57,401 bases of DNA from the NCBI GenBank assembly GCA_900320085.1, contig ONRC01000019.1, forward strand, positions 1 to 57,401, given 5' to 3'. This DNA comes from an uncultured Eubacteriales bacterium. Its GTDB lineage: Bacteria > Bacillota > Clostridia > Christensenellales > Aristaeellaceae. The notes under the pieces are model-generated. The model had not been told where the DNA came from and did no database searches. It saw only the letters and a program-made list of their open reading frames with translations. Within the stretch, counting starts at the first letter, position 1. Each line of letters begins with the position of its first letter. This document shows, piece after piece, positions 42,419-50,861 of the stretch. A program made the position numbers and the translations under genes.

Positions 42419-43876
42419 TTAACAGTTGACCGTATTCTGCTGATACTGCTTTTTCTTTTGCATGATCAGAATGACCAGGCAAACTATGAGACCGCAGCAG
42501 CAAATCGGGCCGGCTGTTTTGATCAGCATAACCAAAAACCGTCCGGAAAGCAGACTGGGCGTATTATACCGTCCGGGAAGGATTTCGACAGAAGCGTCAT
42601 TGAGGGTCATGGCATTATAAGCATTGATCAGCGTGGCAAAATCCTCCATGATCGCTTCATATTTCTTCACCAGCAAGTCAATCTCCGCATCGACCGCGGC
42701 CATTTTCTCGTCGGCCTTCGCTTGGGCGACTTCTGCAAGTTTGTCAATCTCAGCCTGACTCATTTCCGTTACATCGGTTTCCACTTCGCCGGACGATATC
42801 TCCCCAGCCGACGCTTCCATCGTTTGAGAGCCTTTCAGCAAATCGTTAATCAACAAGTTGTAATTGTTGATTCTCGTGATGATTTGGGTGATACCGTCGT
42901 CTATAGTTTTGCGTTCAGCCACCATGGCGTCGTAAGTTTCTGAAGAATTGCCGTCAATCTTTGTCAGGGAGTCTGTTGAAGAAAGATAAATAATATCATT
43001 CTTGTCATAAGACGCGATCAATCGATCCAGATTCTCCAAACGTTTTTTCTGATTTTCCAGTCGGTTGGTGAGCGTTTTGATTTCATAACGGTACTGGTTC
43101 AGCAACCGATCGGCCCGCTTGCTGATGGAGGACATGGTAACGTTCGCGTTCAGCTGGGCGACGTCCGTATCGATCAGGCTGGCTAAACGTACGTTGACGT
43201 CATTGAAGCCCATGCCGTTGACCAGGAAAAAAGATGCTTTTTCAGATAATTCCTCTGCCAATGAGCGGGATTGATTCATCAGAACGGAGAGAACGGAGAG
43301 CTTTTGCGGATAATCGTATTCTGCCAAATCGTATTCAATTTCAGCGCTATGCGTGTTTACAGCGTACGACTGTATGAAGTATTCCCGATAGCAGGTCATG
43401 ATGCTTTGCAGCAGCTTTTCCAAATCGCCGCGGGTAATCTTCGGATCAAAATCATGATACAAATAGACGTCAAACAATGTCGGATAATATGAATTGGTGG
43501 AAAACGCGCGGTTTGCCTGGAAATCCAGCAGAGATTCATAATTAGTCAGCTGAGCGGCAATATCTTTCGGATAGTTCCCGCTGATTTCCAAATTGGAACG
43601 AAGCATATCAGCTGTATAGCGGTTCTCCATTCCTGCATTTTTCAGTGCTTCGTTCAGCACATCGTCCAAATACAGTTCTTTCAGGTCAAAGATTTTTCCG
43701 CTTGGAGCGAGGCTGGAAGCTGCGCCGTCAAAGGTAAACTGGATACTGAAGGAGGCACTCGTGCGGTCAGAGGCGTTGGTAAACTGAACAAAGGAAATGC
43801 CTGCACCTGCAATTGCACATATGATCAATACCAGAAGGGTATTCCGCAGCCCATGGGTTTTCTTGGCAGTCATCAT
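42419..43876 (-). CDS. Wzz-like chain-length/polysaccharide co-polymerase protein 2
   Basis: A 485-residue two-helix membrane protein: transmembrane segments at about 12-31 and 449-473 bracket a large outside region that is mostly helical with coiled coil (LTNRLENQKKRLENLDRLIASYDK; AEVAQAKADEKMAAVDAEIDLLVKKYEA). This is the layout of polysaccharide co-polymerases (Wzz/CapA), although primary sequence similarity is faint and no tyrosine-kinase domain follows. Its start overlaps the upstream gene by 4 bp. Confidence 0.65.
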   Translation of the reverse strand: MMTAKKTHGLRNTLLVLIICAIAGAGISFVQFTNASDRTSASFSIQFTFDGAASSLAPSGKIFDLKELYLDDVLNEALKNAGMENRYTADMLRSNLEISGNYPKDIAAQLTNYESLLDFQANRAFSTNSYYPTLFDVYLYHDFDPKITRGDLEKLLQSIMTCYREYFIQSYAVNTHSAEIEYDLAEYDYPQKLSVLSVLMNQSRSLAEELSEKASFFLVNGMGFNDVNVRLASLIDTDVAQLNANVTMSSISKRADRLLNQYRYEIKTLTNRLENQKKRLENLDRLIASYDKNDIIYLSSTDSLTKIDGNSSETYDAMVAERKTIDDGITQIITRINNYNLLINDLLKGSQTMEASAGEISSGEVETDVTEMSQAEIDKLAEVAQAKADEKMAAVDAEIDLLVKKYEAIMEDFATLINAYNAMTLNDASVEILPGRYNTPSLLSGRFLVMLIKTAGPICCCGLIVCLVILIMQKKKQYQQNTVNC

Positions 43877-45396
43877 GCATCAGCCTCCTTCTTGCTTTCC
43901 TTGCGGCTATGGCTTCTGGTAAGTTCAGGCAGAAGACTGGCCATGAACCACAGCCCGCACCCGATCACGCCGCCCAGAACAAATCCAATAATCATCTTGG
44001 TTAAGTTGGCCGACAAAAAATTTTTCTGTTCCCCGGACGCGGCAGTATGCACGGCGAAATGGGTGAATTCGGGGCTTGCCTGCACTTCTTCCATGTGTGC
44101 TTTGATCTGGCTGTAGATATTTCTGCTGGCTTCCAAGGCTCTGACAAGCTCGGTGTTGATATTTTCCGCGACATTCGCCAGGTTGCTGCTGCTGTCGGAA
44201 ACGCTCAGCATTTCGATTTGATCGTTGAGATTGGAAATCCTGGTTTCCGTTTGGGCGACGGTACTGTAATTTGTCACCTGATCCATGATCAGCTGGTTGA
44301 AGTAATCCGTTGTTGTGCTGGTGGATCTGGAGGTGCCGCTTTCCTGCATGGAAACGAAGATGTTATCCTTTTTATAATCTTTCAGAATGGAGTCCAGTGT
44401 TTGAATATTGCTGTTGATTTGATCCAGATTGCTCTGCTCATTTCGCAACTGATACTGGTAGTTCATCAGCATGGTGGATTTATTTTTGACATAGCCGTTC
44501 GTGTACACATAGGAATACAAATAATCAATATTTACTTCCCGGAGCATCTGCAGAAACTCCATCCAGTCATTCAGGTTGAAGCCAGTTTTCCAGGAACGGT
44601 AAGCCTTTACCTCGTCAGACTGCGATTGACAATAATTATTCAGGGCGTCAGAAGCTGTCTGCATCTGTTCCAGGCTTTCCAGAATATCCATCCGATCCAG
44701 ATCGATGATCGACAGCCGATCCTCCGGCAGCTTTTGATCCGCGTACGTTAAAATCAGATAATCATTATATGCGTCCAGCACCCTGTTCAGCACCAGGCGC
44801 AACTCGGCATCCTTCAAATCAATCGTGTTTTTGCCGGTTCCATCGTCAAAGCTGTTGGTCAGGGAAACGACAAACCTGTTGACGTATTCCAAATCAATGG
44901 ATTGCAGCTGGTTAAAAACGTTTGCGTTTTTTTCCTGATCCATTTTCTTGGCGAGTTCCTGCGCCTGGCGGCTTTTATCCGTCAGGATACGGTCGATTTT
45001 GATGTTGGAACGAAGCGCGCTGATGGAAACGGGCTTGGACAGCTTCAGGTCTGCCAGCGCGTTTTGAAGCACATAAGACGAAACGATCTGGGACAGATCC
45101 AGATCAGTCCCATCCGGCGCTTTCAAACGTTCATCCTTTGCGTAGTTCAGCGTCACGACGGAGGAAACAGTCAGCACGGGCTTGGAAAACTGATACAACA
45201 GCAAAGGCGCGCAGACGCCGACCAAAAGACACAATACAATCACCCAGGCATAAACCCGCCGCATTTGCTTCATGTTATGAAAAACACGGCCTAAATCAAT
45301 TTCGTAGTCAGTATAATCGGGTGTATTGAGCATGACGTTGATCTGAGCGTTTTTATCAATCTCTAATGTTTTTTTTTCAAACTCATTGGTGCCCAA
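43873..45396 (-). CDS. Wzz-like chain-length/polysaccharide co-polymerase protein 1
   Basis: A 507-residue protein with a cytoplasmic N-terminus carrying a YTDYEIDLGRVFHNMKQ stretch (Wzz-type start EIDLxxL), a membrane helix at about 49-67, a long helical exterior and a second helix near 465-487, ending in a basic tail. It uses a TTG start at 45396, with GGAGGG 7 nt upstream. Together with the next gene it probably sets chain length or export of an exopolysaccharide; no polymerase or glycosyltransferase is in the window. Base composition is visibly more AT-rich than around it. Confidence 0.68.
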   Translation of the reverse strand: MGTNEFEKKTLEIDKNAQINVMLNTPDYTDYEIDLGRVFHNMKQMRRVYAWVIVLCLLVGVCAPLLLYQFSKPVLTVSSVVTLNYAKDERLKAPDGTDLDLSQIVSSYVLQNALADLKLSKPVSISALRSNIKIDRILTDKSRQAQELAKKMDQEKNANVFNQLQSIDLEYVNRFVVSLTNSFDDGTGKNTIDLKDAELRLVLNRVLDAYNDYLILTYADQKLPEDRLSIIDLDRMDILESLEQMQTASDALNNYCQSQSDEVKAYRSWKTGFNLNDWMEFLQMLREVNIDYLYSYVYTNGYVKNKSTMLMNYQYQLRNEQSNLDQINSNIQTLDSILKDYKKDNIFVSMQESGTSRSTSTTTDYFNQLIMDQVTNYSTVAQTETRISNLNDQIEMLSVSDSSSNLANVAENINTELVRALEASRNIYSQIKAHMEEVQASPEFTHFAVHTAASGEQKNFLSANLTKMIIGFVLGGVIGCGLWFMASLLPELTRSHSRKESKKEADA

Positions 45397-45442
45397 TCAA
45401 ATTCCCTCCATCCAAAGCCTTCAGGCAAATTTAAACTATTTT

Positions 45443-45471
45443 ATTATATCATAATGTAAATTAAAAATCAA
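45443..45471 (-). promoter_or_regulatory. Promoter of the Wzz-like gene pair
   Basis: Minus strand -35 TTGATT (45471-45466), -10 TATAAT (45448-45443), spacing 17, inside an AT-rich tract. Confidence 0.75.
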
Positions 45472-45472
45472 A

Positions 45473-45520
45473 TCATTTTTCCCGTCCTTCGCCAAGTCAT
45501 TTTTCCCGTCCTTCGCCAAG
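45473..45520. repeat. 24-bp tandem duplication
   Basis: Two exact copies (45473-45496 and 45497-45520) of a 24-bp unit beginning TCATTTTTCCCG and ending CGCCAAG, just upstream of the Wzz promoter. Confidence 0.95.
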
Positions 45521-45585
45521 CATCTGGAAATCGTCAGGCGATCTTCAATGAAAAGCGGACTGAACGCTCTTTTCACTTCTGGGGA

Positions 45586-46533
45586 TCATGTGCCCGGAGG
45601 TGTGAAATGAATGTCCTGCGTGATGGCGCTCTCTGTAAAAACACGGCGAACCGCATCGGTATAAGCAGCCGTATCGGCCGATTTTTTTAGTGCTCTTTTG
45701 ACAGGTGCGGGGCAGTCCAACGCCTGGATCAGATAATACATCACGCCGTGCATTCGCCCGATGACCGCGTGCTCCGGCCACCATTTGAGGTATTCCCGGT
45801 ACAGCCGGTCGTGAAACAAAAGCAGGGAATCCAGCGTCAATCCTTCGCCGCCCTGCGCTTCCTGCGCCAACGCGGGATTCACCGCCAGGCCGCGCCCCAG
45901 CATCAGATCGAAACGGTTCATCTCCCGGCATTCGGAAACGCGGAATAGATCGCCGTTGTATACCACAGGGAAGGGCGCTTTCGCGGCGGCTTCCAGAAAA
46001 AAATCCCGGTGGGGCCTGCCGCCATAAAACTCGCGATAGGTCCGGGGATGCAGAATCCATTCGTGAACGGGATAGCATAAAAAGATGTCCAGCAGCCTTG
46101 GCCATTCGTCAATGGATTCGTACCCGCACCGGGTTTTGAGCGACACCGGTAAAACAGCCTTGGAATAAATTTCATCCAGAAACCGGGCCAGGGCGTCCTA
46201 GTCTTTCAGCATGCCCGCGCCTTTGCCCTTGGCGGTCACCGTGCCGGAGGGACAGCCCAGGTTCAGGTTGACTTCTGCATAGCCCGCGTCCCGGAGCAGC
46301 TTTGTCATTTCCAGAAACAGCCCGGCGTCCTTGCACAAGATTTGCGGCACGGCGGGCACCCCGGCGTTTTCCCGGGGATCGATGTCCGCCTGCTGACGGC
46401 TGGTAAACGAAAGGGAGGTGGATGGGCTGATAAACGGCATGAAATATTTATCCACCCCGCCGAAGGTGGCGTGATGCACCCGGCGATAAATGGCGTCGGT
46501 CAGCCCTTCCAGGGGAGCAAAGTAAATCCGCAT
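45586..46533 (-). pseudogene. tRNA-dihydrouridine synthase family gene with an in-frame TAG
   Basis: Both halves are one frame: MRIYFAPLEGLTDAIYRRVH, then the FMN-enzyme motif NLGCPSGTVTAKGKGAGML (catalytic Cys94), a TAG at codon 112 (46200-46198), and a continuing domain (DALARFLDEIYSKAVLPVSL, then SLKTRCGYES). Without the stop it would be 315 residues, family size. Other genes here end in TAG (whiA, ProB-like), so TAG is a real stop. A recent nonsense mutation is the simplest reading. Start ATG 46533 overlaps the aldo/keto reductase stop by one base (TGATG). Confidence 0.8.
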
Positions 46534-47711
46534 CAGTATTTCATCACCAGTTTGATGGCCTTCACGCCGACTTTGTAAAATGGCCCTTCCAGCTCTTTCT
46601 TCACTTCCTGGAGCATCCTCCGGATGGGGATTTGCTGGGGACAGTGGGTTTCGCACTTGCCGCACTGGACGCAGTTGCCCGCGCCCGTGGAGTTTTTTCG
46701 AAGGCCTGTGCACATGAAGTACTCCCGCAGCCCGGCAACTTTGTTTTCGGTGAACACCCGGTTATAGGCGGCGAAAGCGCCGGGAATATCCACGTGCTGC
46801 GGGCAGGGCATGCAGTAGCGGCAGCCGGTGCAGCCCACCTTCATCCGGGCGTTGATGGCGGCGGATACGGTTTTCAGCAGCGCATGGTCGCTCTCGGAAA
46901 ACTCTCCGATTTTGCTTTCATCCGCAGCGCGAAGGTTTTCGTTCAGCATCTCCATGGAGTTCATCCCGGACAGCACGCAGGTGACCTCCGGTTGGTTCCA
47001 CAGCCAGCGGAACGCCCATTCGGCGGGGCTGCGCTTTACGGGATAGCTTTCAAACGCCTTGACCGCTTCGGGCGGCAGGTTCCGCACCAGCTTGCCGCCG
47101 CGCAAAGGCTCCATGATCACCACCGGCAAGCCCTTTTTCGCCGCGTGCTTGAGGCCCGTCACGCCCGCCTGGGAATGCTCGTCCATGTAGTTATACTGGA
47201 TTTGGCAAAAGTCCCAGTCGTAAGCGTCCACCAGCTGGCAGAACATGTCGGAGTTTCCGTGATAGGAAAAGCCCACCTGCCGGATCGCGCCGGATTTTTT
47301 CTTTTCCTCGATCCAGTCCTGCACGCCCAGGGCTTTAAGCCGTTCCCAGGTTTTCACGTCGGTGAGCATATGCATCAGGTAATAATCCACGTGGTCGGTC
47401 TGGAGGCGTTTCAGCTGCTCCTGGAAAAACTTTTCCATGCTGTCCGCGTTCTTCACCAGATAATGAGGCAGCTTGGTGGCGATGCTGATTTTGTCCCGGG
47501 CGTTGTTTCGTTTTAAGATTTCGCCCAGCGCGGTCTCGGAACCGGAATAAACGTAGGCAGTGTCAAAGTAATTCACGCCGCCTTCGATGGCTGCCATGAT
47601 TTCCCGCTCCGCCTTATCCAGGTCGATGCGGCCCGCCTTCGTGGTAAAGCGCATACAGCCGTAGCCCAAAATTGAAATGGGATTTCCGTACTTATCCTTT
47701 CGATACTGCAT
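46533..47711 (-). CDS. Aldo/keto reductase with C-terminal 4Fe-4S ferredoxin domain
   Basis: A 392-residue oxidoreductase. The TIM-barrel part has LGYGCMRF, GVNYFDTAYVYSGSE (Asp and Tyr of the active site), a Lys in ATKLPHY and a His in YLMHML. The last 100 residues add two cysteine clusters, CTGCRYCMPCPQ and CVQCGKCETHCPQ, which should bind 4Fe-4S centres. Such fusions are common in anaerobes; substrate unknown. AGGAG precedes the ATG. Translationally coupled to the dihydrouridine synthase gene. Confidence 0.9.
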   Translation of the reverse strand: MQYRKDKYGNPISILGYGCMRFTTKAGRIDLDKAEREIMAAIEGGVNYFDTAYVYSGSETALGEILKRNNARDKISIATKLPHYLVKNADSMEKFFQEQLKRLQTDHVDYYLMHMLTDVKTWERLKALGVQDWIEEKKKSGAIRQVGFSYHGNSDMFCQLVDAYDWDFCQIQYNYMDEHSQAGVTGLKHAAKKGLPVVIMEPLRGGKLVRNLPPEAVKAFESYPVKRSPAEWAFRWLWNQPEVTCVLSGMNSMEMLNENLRAADESKIGEFSESDHALLKTVSAAINARMKVGCTGCRYCMPCPQHVDIPGAFAAYNRVFTENKVAGLREYFMCTGLRKNSTGAGNCVQCGKCETHCPQQIPIRRMLQEVKKELEGPFYKVGVKAIKLVMKY

Positions 47712-47725
47712 AATAACGCTCCTTT

Positions 47726-48565
47726 TTATAGCGCGGTTGCGGTGCGGATACAGACAGGGTATTGATTTTTGAGGATTTCAAAGGCGCGGTCAGCGGCTGA
47801 TTCCGCTTCAAAAGCGCCGAACACCACCGAGCCGGAGCCGGTCATCTGGGCGAATGCCGCCCCGTTTTCAAACAAGGCCGCTTTCGCCTGGGCAATTTGC
47901 GGCCGCAGGGGAATGGAGGCGCTTTCCAGCACGTTTCCCGCTGCCGCTTTCAGCGCGATCAAGTCTCCCAGCGCCAATGCGGATGCCGCCTTTTGCGTAT
48001 CGGGGGAAAGAATATCCGCGCTGTGATACGCGGTGAACACTTCCTTGGTGGACAGCGCTTCGCAGGGCTGAATGAGAACCAGCGGAAAAACGCGGCTTTC
48101 GATAGGGGAAAGGATTTCCCCGATGCCCTGTGCGCGCCGGGGCGCGTCATGCAGGCAGAAGGGCACGTCGGCCCCCAGCTTCACCCCGATTTCGCACAGA
48201 GTTTCCAGTCCATAACCGATCTGCCAGAAGCGGTTCAGACCTTTGAGCGCTGCCGCCGCGTCGGCGCTGCCGCCGCCCAGACCAGCCCCCATGGGGATGC
48301 GTTTTGCAAGACAAATCGCGGCCCCGGCGTTTATGCCCGCCGCTTGCCGCAGCGCTTTTCCCGCCCGCAGGATCAGGTTGTCTTCCTGGGTGGACAAGCC
48401 TTCCGCGCCTTGTATCCGAAGGGACAATTCATCCGCTGGTTCTATGCGCAGGGTATCGCAAAGGGCCAGCGGCTGCATCAGCATGTCCAGCAAATGATAA
48501 CCGTCGGAGCGTTTGCCCACCACGTCCAGCGTCCAGTTAATTTTCGCCCGTGCCTGTATTTCCAT
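47726..48565 (-). CDS. ispE: 4-diphosphocytidyl-2-C-methyl-D-erythritol kinase
   Basis: A 279-residue GHMP kinase of the MEP isoprenoid pathway. ARAKINWTLDVVGKRSDGYHLLD is the family start, PMGAGLGGGSADAAA the phosphate-binding loop and FAQMTGSGSVVFGAF the third motif. Start ATG 48565 has GGAGGG 4 nt upstream and lies 29 bp inside the 3' end of the sensor kinase gene, so the two are coupled. Confidence 0.93.
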   Translation of the reverse strand: MEIQARAKINWTLDVVGKRSDGYHLLDMLMQPLALCDTLRIEPADELSLRIQGAEGLSTQEDNLILRAGKALRQAAGINAGAAICLAKRIPMGAGLGGGSADAAAALKGLNRFWQIGYGLETLCEIGVKLGADVPFCLHDAPRRAQGIGEILSPIESRVFPLVLIQPCEALSTKEVFTAYHSADILSPDTQKAASALALGDLIALKAAAGNVLESASIPLRPQIAQAKAALFENGAAFAQMTGSGSVVFGAFEAESAADRAFEILKNQYPVCIRTATAL

Positions 48566-50033
48566 GGAACCCTCCGGGATCATTCCCTTTTTCCAGGGTG
48601 ATTTCAAATTCCGCGCCGCCATCGCCGGAGACCAGACGGATCTGCTGGCCGTGGCGCTCCATGATCCGTTTGCAGATAGCCAGGCCCAAACCGGTGCCTT
48701 TGCCCACGGTGTGCGCTTTGTCCACTTTATAGAATCGGTCGAAAATATATGGCTCGTCCGATGCGGGAATGCCTATGCCGTTGTCCTTGACGCGCATGAC
48801 CACATGATCGTCCACTGCTTTGGTAGTCAGCGTGATGGTGCCATGAGCCGGGGTATACTTGATCGCGTTGTCCAGCAGGTTGATAACGACCTGTTGAATC
48901 TGGTCCGCGTCAGCATGGACGAAGCAGGGTTCGTCCTGGAAATTCACCTCGATGTCCAGGCTCTTGTCATCAATTTGCGTCATACGGGAAATGAGCACCC
49001 GCCGGGTCATCTCGTTCAGGTCAAAATGGCTGTAAGCCAGGTTCGTTTCCTGGTTCTCCATTCGGGACAAATTCAGCAAATTGTTAATCAGCTTCGCCAG
49101 TCGCTGCGTTTCGTCCACTACCACCTGCAAATACTGCGCATGCATTTCCTGCGGGATGGTGCCGTCCAGCATTCCCTGGGCAAAGCCTTTGATGGATGTG
49201 ATGGGGGAACGGAGCTCGTGGGACACATTGGCCACGAAATCGCGCCGGGATTGCTCCATGGTGGAAAGCTGAGCGGCCATTTGATTGAATGAACGCGCAA
49301 GCTCCTCGATCTCTTTTCCGCCTTCCTCCGGTGCTCTGACTTCAAAATCCCCCCGCGCCATCTGACTGGCGGCTTTTGCCATAACGGTCAGAGGACGGGT
49401 GATCTGCTGTGCCACAAAGAAAACCACTGCCGCAGCAAACAGGAACACACCAATGGCGGCCAGCGCCGTCTGCCACACCATTTCCTGATAAACCGCGTGT
49501 ACCGTTTGCGCTGCGGTTTTGATCAGCACATATCCCATCACGGTGCGCGGCGCGTTCAGAAAGCCTTGCTGAAGCCAGGGCACCATGACCGTAAAGAAGA
49601 TACCTTCGTCGGTGTGCGTCTGGAATACTTTGTCCTGTCCCTGTAAAGCAAGTTCCAGATATTCGCTCAGTTCGCTCTGAGAAGGAACTAAATTTTGGAA
49701 ATCTTCAACCAGAGAAGAGTAAATATAAAACTTGCCGGTTCGCTCCACGACCATTGTATATGCGCCGTATTCATCATAAATCCGCTGGATTTTTCGGTTG
49801 ATATATTCTTCGGTAGCGGAGGCATGGCTGCTTTTTTTGGCGAGGGATTCCATGGACATCCTGCTGGCCAGGTCGCCGATATCACGGGCTTGGGTTTTCA
49901 GCGCGTCCATCCGGCTGTTGATGCTGTGATTTTTCAGGTTGGCATACGCCAGGCCGGAAAGCACCGCAACGCATACCAATATCACTCCTACGGAAACAAT
50001 CAGCAGACGGGAGAACATGCTCAGGCTGCGCAT
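48537..50033 (-). CDS. Sensor histidine kinase (WalK/PhoR-like)
   Basis: A 498-residue kinase. Transmembrane helix near 7-30, an outside sensor region of about 150 residues, second helix near 185-205, HAMP linker (ITRPLTVMAKAASQMARGDFEV), dimerisation/phospho-acceptor domain VANVSHELRSPITSIKGFAQG and an ATP domain with NLLDNAIKYTPAHG, VKDNGIGIP and GKGTGLGLAICKRI. It phosphorylates the response regulator encoded 4 bp upstream. No PAS domain is seen. Signal unknown; envelope stress is common for this group. Confidence 0.9.
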   Translation of the reverse strand: MRSLSMFSRLLIVSVGVILVCVAVLSGLAYANLKNHSINSRMDALKTQARDIGDLASRMSMESLAKKSSHASATEEYINRKIQRIYDEYGAYTMVVERTGKFYIYSSLVEDFQNLVPSQSELSEYLELALQGQDKVFQTHTDEGIFFTVMVPWLQQGFLNAPRTVMGYVLIKTAAQTVHAVYQEMVWQTALAAIGVFLFAAAVVFFVAQQITRPLTVMAKAASQMARGDFEVRAPEEGGKEIEELARSFNQMAAQLSTMEQSRRDFVANVSHELRSPITSIKGFAQGMLDGTIPQEMHAQYLQVVVDETQRLAKLINNLLNLSRMENQETNLAYSHFDLNEMTRRVLISRMTQIDDKSLDIEVNFQDEPCFVHADADQIQQVVINLLDNAIKYTPAHGTITLTTKAVDDHVVMRVKDNGIGIPASDEPYIFDRFYKVDKAHTVGKGTGLGLAICKRIMERHGQQIRLVSGDGGAEFEITLEKGNDPGGFHGNTGTGEN

Positions 50034-50037
50034 GAAA

Positions 50038-50727
50038 TCATTTCACCTCGAATTTATAGCCTACGCCCCACACTGTGCGGATCTGCCAGCCCAGGGTCTC
50101 GCTGTCCTGCAGCTTTTCCCGCAGCCGCTTGATGTGCACGTCCACGGTGCGGCTGTCGCCAAAGAAATCAAAGCCCCAAACCTGCTCGAGCAGCTGCTCC
50201 CGGGTAAACACCCGGTTCTGATGGGAGGCCAGGAAATAGAGCACCTCCAGCTCCTTGGGCGGCATGTCCAGCAGCTTGCCCTGGTAATATACTTCGTACT
50301 TTTCCAGGCTGATGGAAAGTCCTGGAAAGGACAGAATGTCCTTTTCCGTTTCATTGGGGCCGGCGCGGCGCAGCACAGCCTTCACACGGGCTACCAGCTC
50401 CTTGCCCTCGAAAGGCTTGGTGATGTAGTCGTCCGCGCCAAGCTCCAGGCCCAGCACCTTGTCAAAGGTTTCGTCCTTGGCAGAAAGCATGATAATGGGA
50501 ATGCTGCTGGTCTGCCGGATGGCGCGGCACACCTGCCAGCCGTCCATGCCGGGCAGCATAATGTCCAGCAGCATCAGGTTCGGCGGGTTCTTCTGAAACG
50601 CGGCCACCGCGTCGTCCCCGCGGGTTTCCACGTTGACCTCGTACCCTTCCTTTTCCAGATACAGCTTCACCAGCTGGGCAATGTTCGGGTCGTCGTCCAC
50701 GACCAGGATGGTCTGCTTGTCCTTCAT
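50038..50727 (-). CDS. OmpR-family response regulator
   Basis: A 229-residue DNA-binding regulator. The receiver domain has the acidic pocket DDD (11-13), phospho-acceptor Asp55 in LLDIMLPG and Lys in ITKPFEG; the C-terminal winged helix contains LPPKELEVLYFLASH-like (MPPKELEVLYFLASH) and SRTVDVHIKRLREKL. Start ATG 50727 follows GGGAG by 7 nt. Partner of the histidine kinase that follows by 4 bp. Confidence 0.92.
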   Translation of the reverse strand: MKDKQTILVVDDDPNIAQLVKLYLEKEGYEVNVETRGDDAVAAFQKNPPNLMLLDIMLPGMDGWQVCRAIRQTSSIPIIMLSAKDETFDKVLGLELGADDYITKPFEGKELVARVKAVLRRAGPNETEKDILSFPGLSISLEKYEVYYQGKLLDMPPKELEVLYFLASHQNRVFTREQLLEQVWGFDFFGDSRTVDVHIKRLREKLQDSETLGWQIRTVWGVGYKFEVK

Positions 50728-50760
50728 TTCAATACTCCCTTCTTGCACAGAATCGACAAG

Positions 50761-50853
50761 AGAGTACAGAGTCCAGTGTGCAGAGTACAGAGATTCAAGA
50801 AAATGAAAAACCAGGATTTCATGCTTATCTCTGAACTCTGTACTCTGAACTCT
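50761..50853. repeat. Inverted pair of heptamer arrays, copy 5
   Basis: Left arm AGAGTAC, AGAGTCC, AGTGTGC, AGAGTAC, AGAG (50761-50792); right arm GAACTCT, GTACTCT, GAACTCT (50833-50853). It lies between the mutS2 stop (8 bp away) and the response regulator. Confidence 0.9.
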
Positions 50854-50861
50854 TTTCTCTG

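Noticed and set aside
46198..46200. TAG read as pyrrolysine
   Set aside because: Several neighbours end with TAG as a normal stop, there are no pyl genes in view and the protein is not a methylamine methyltransferase.
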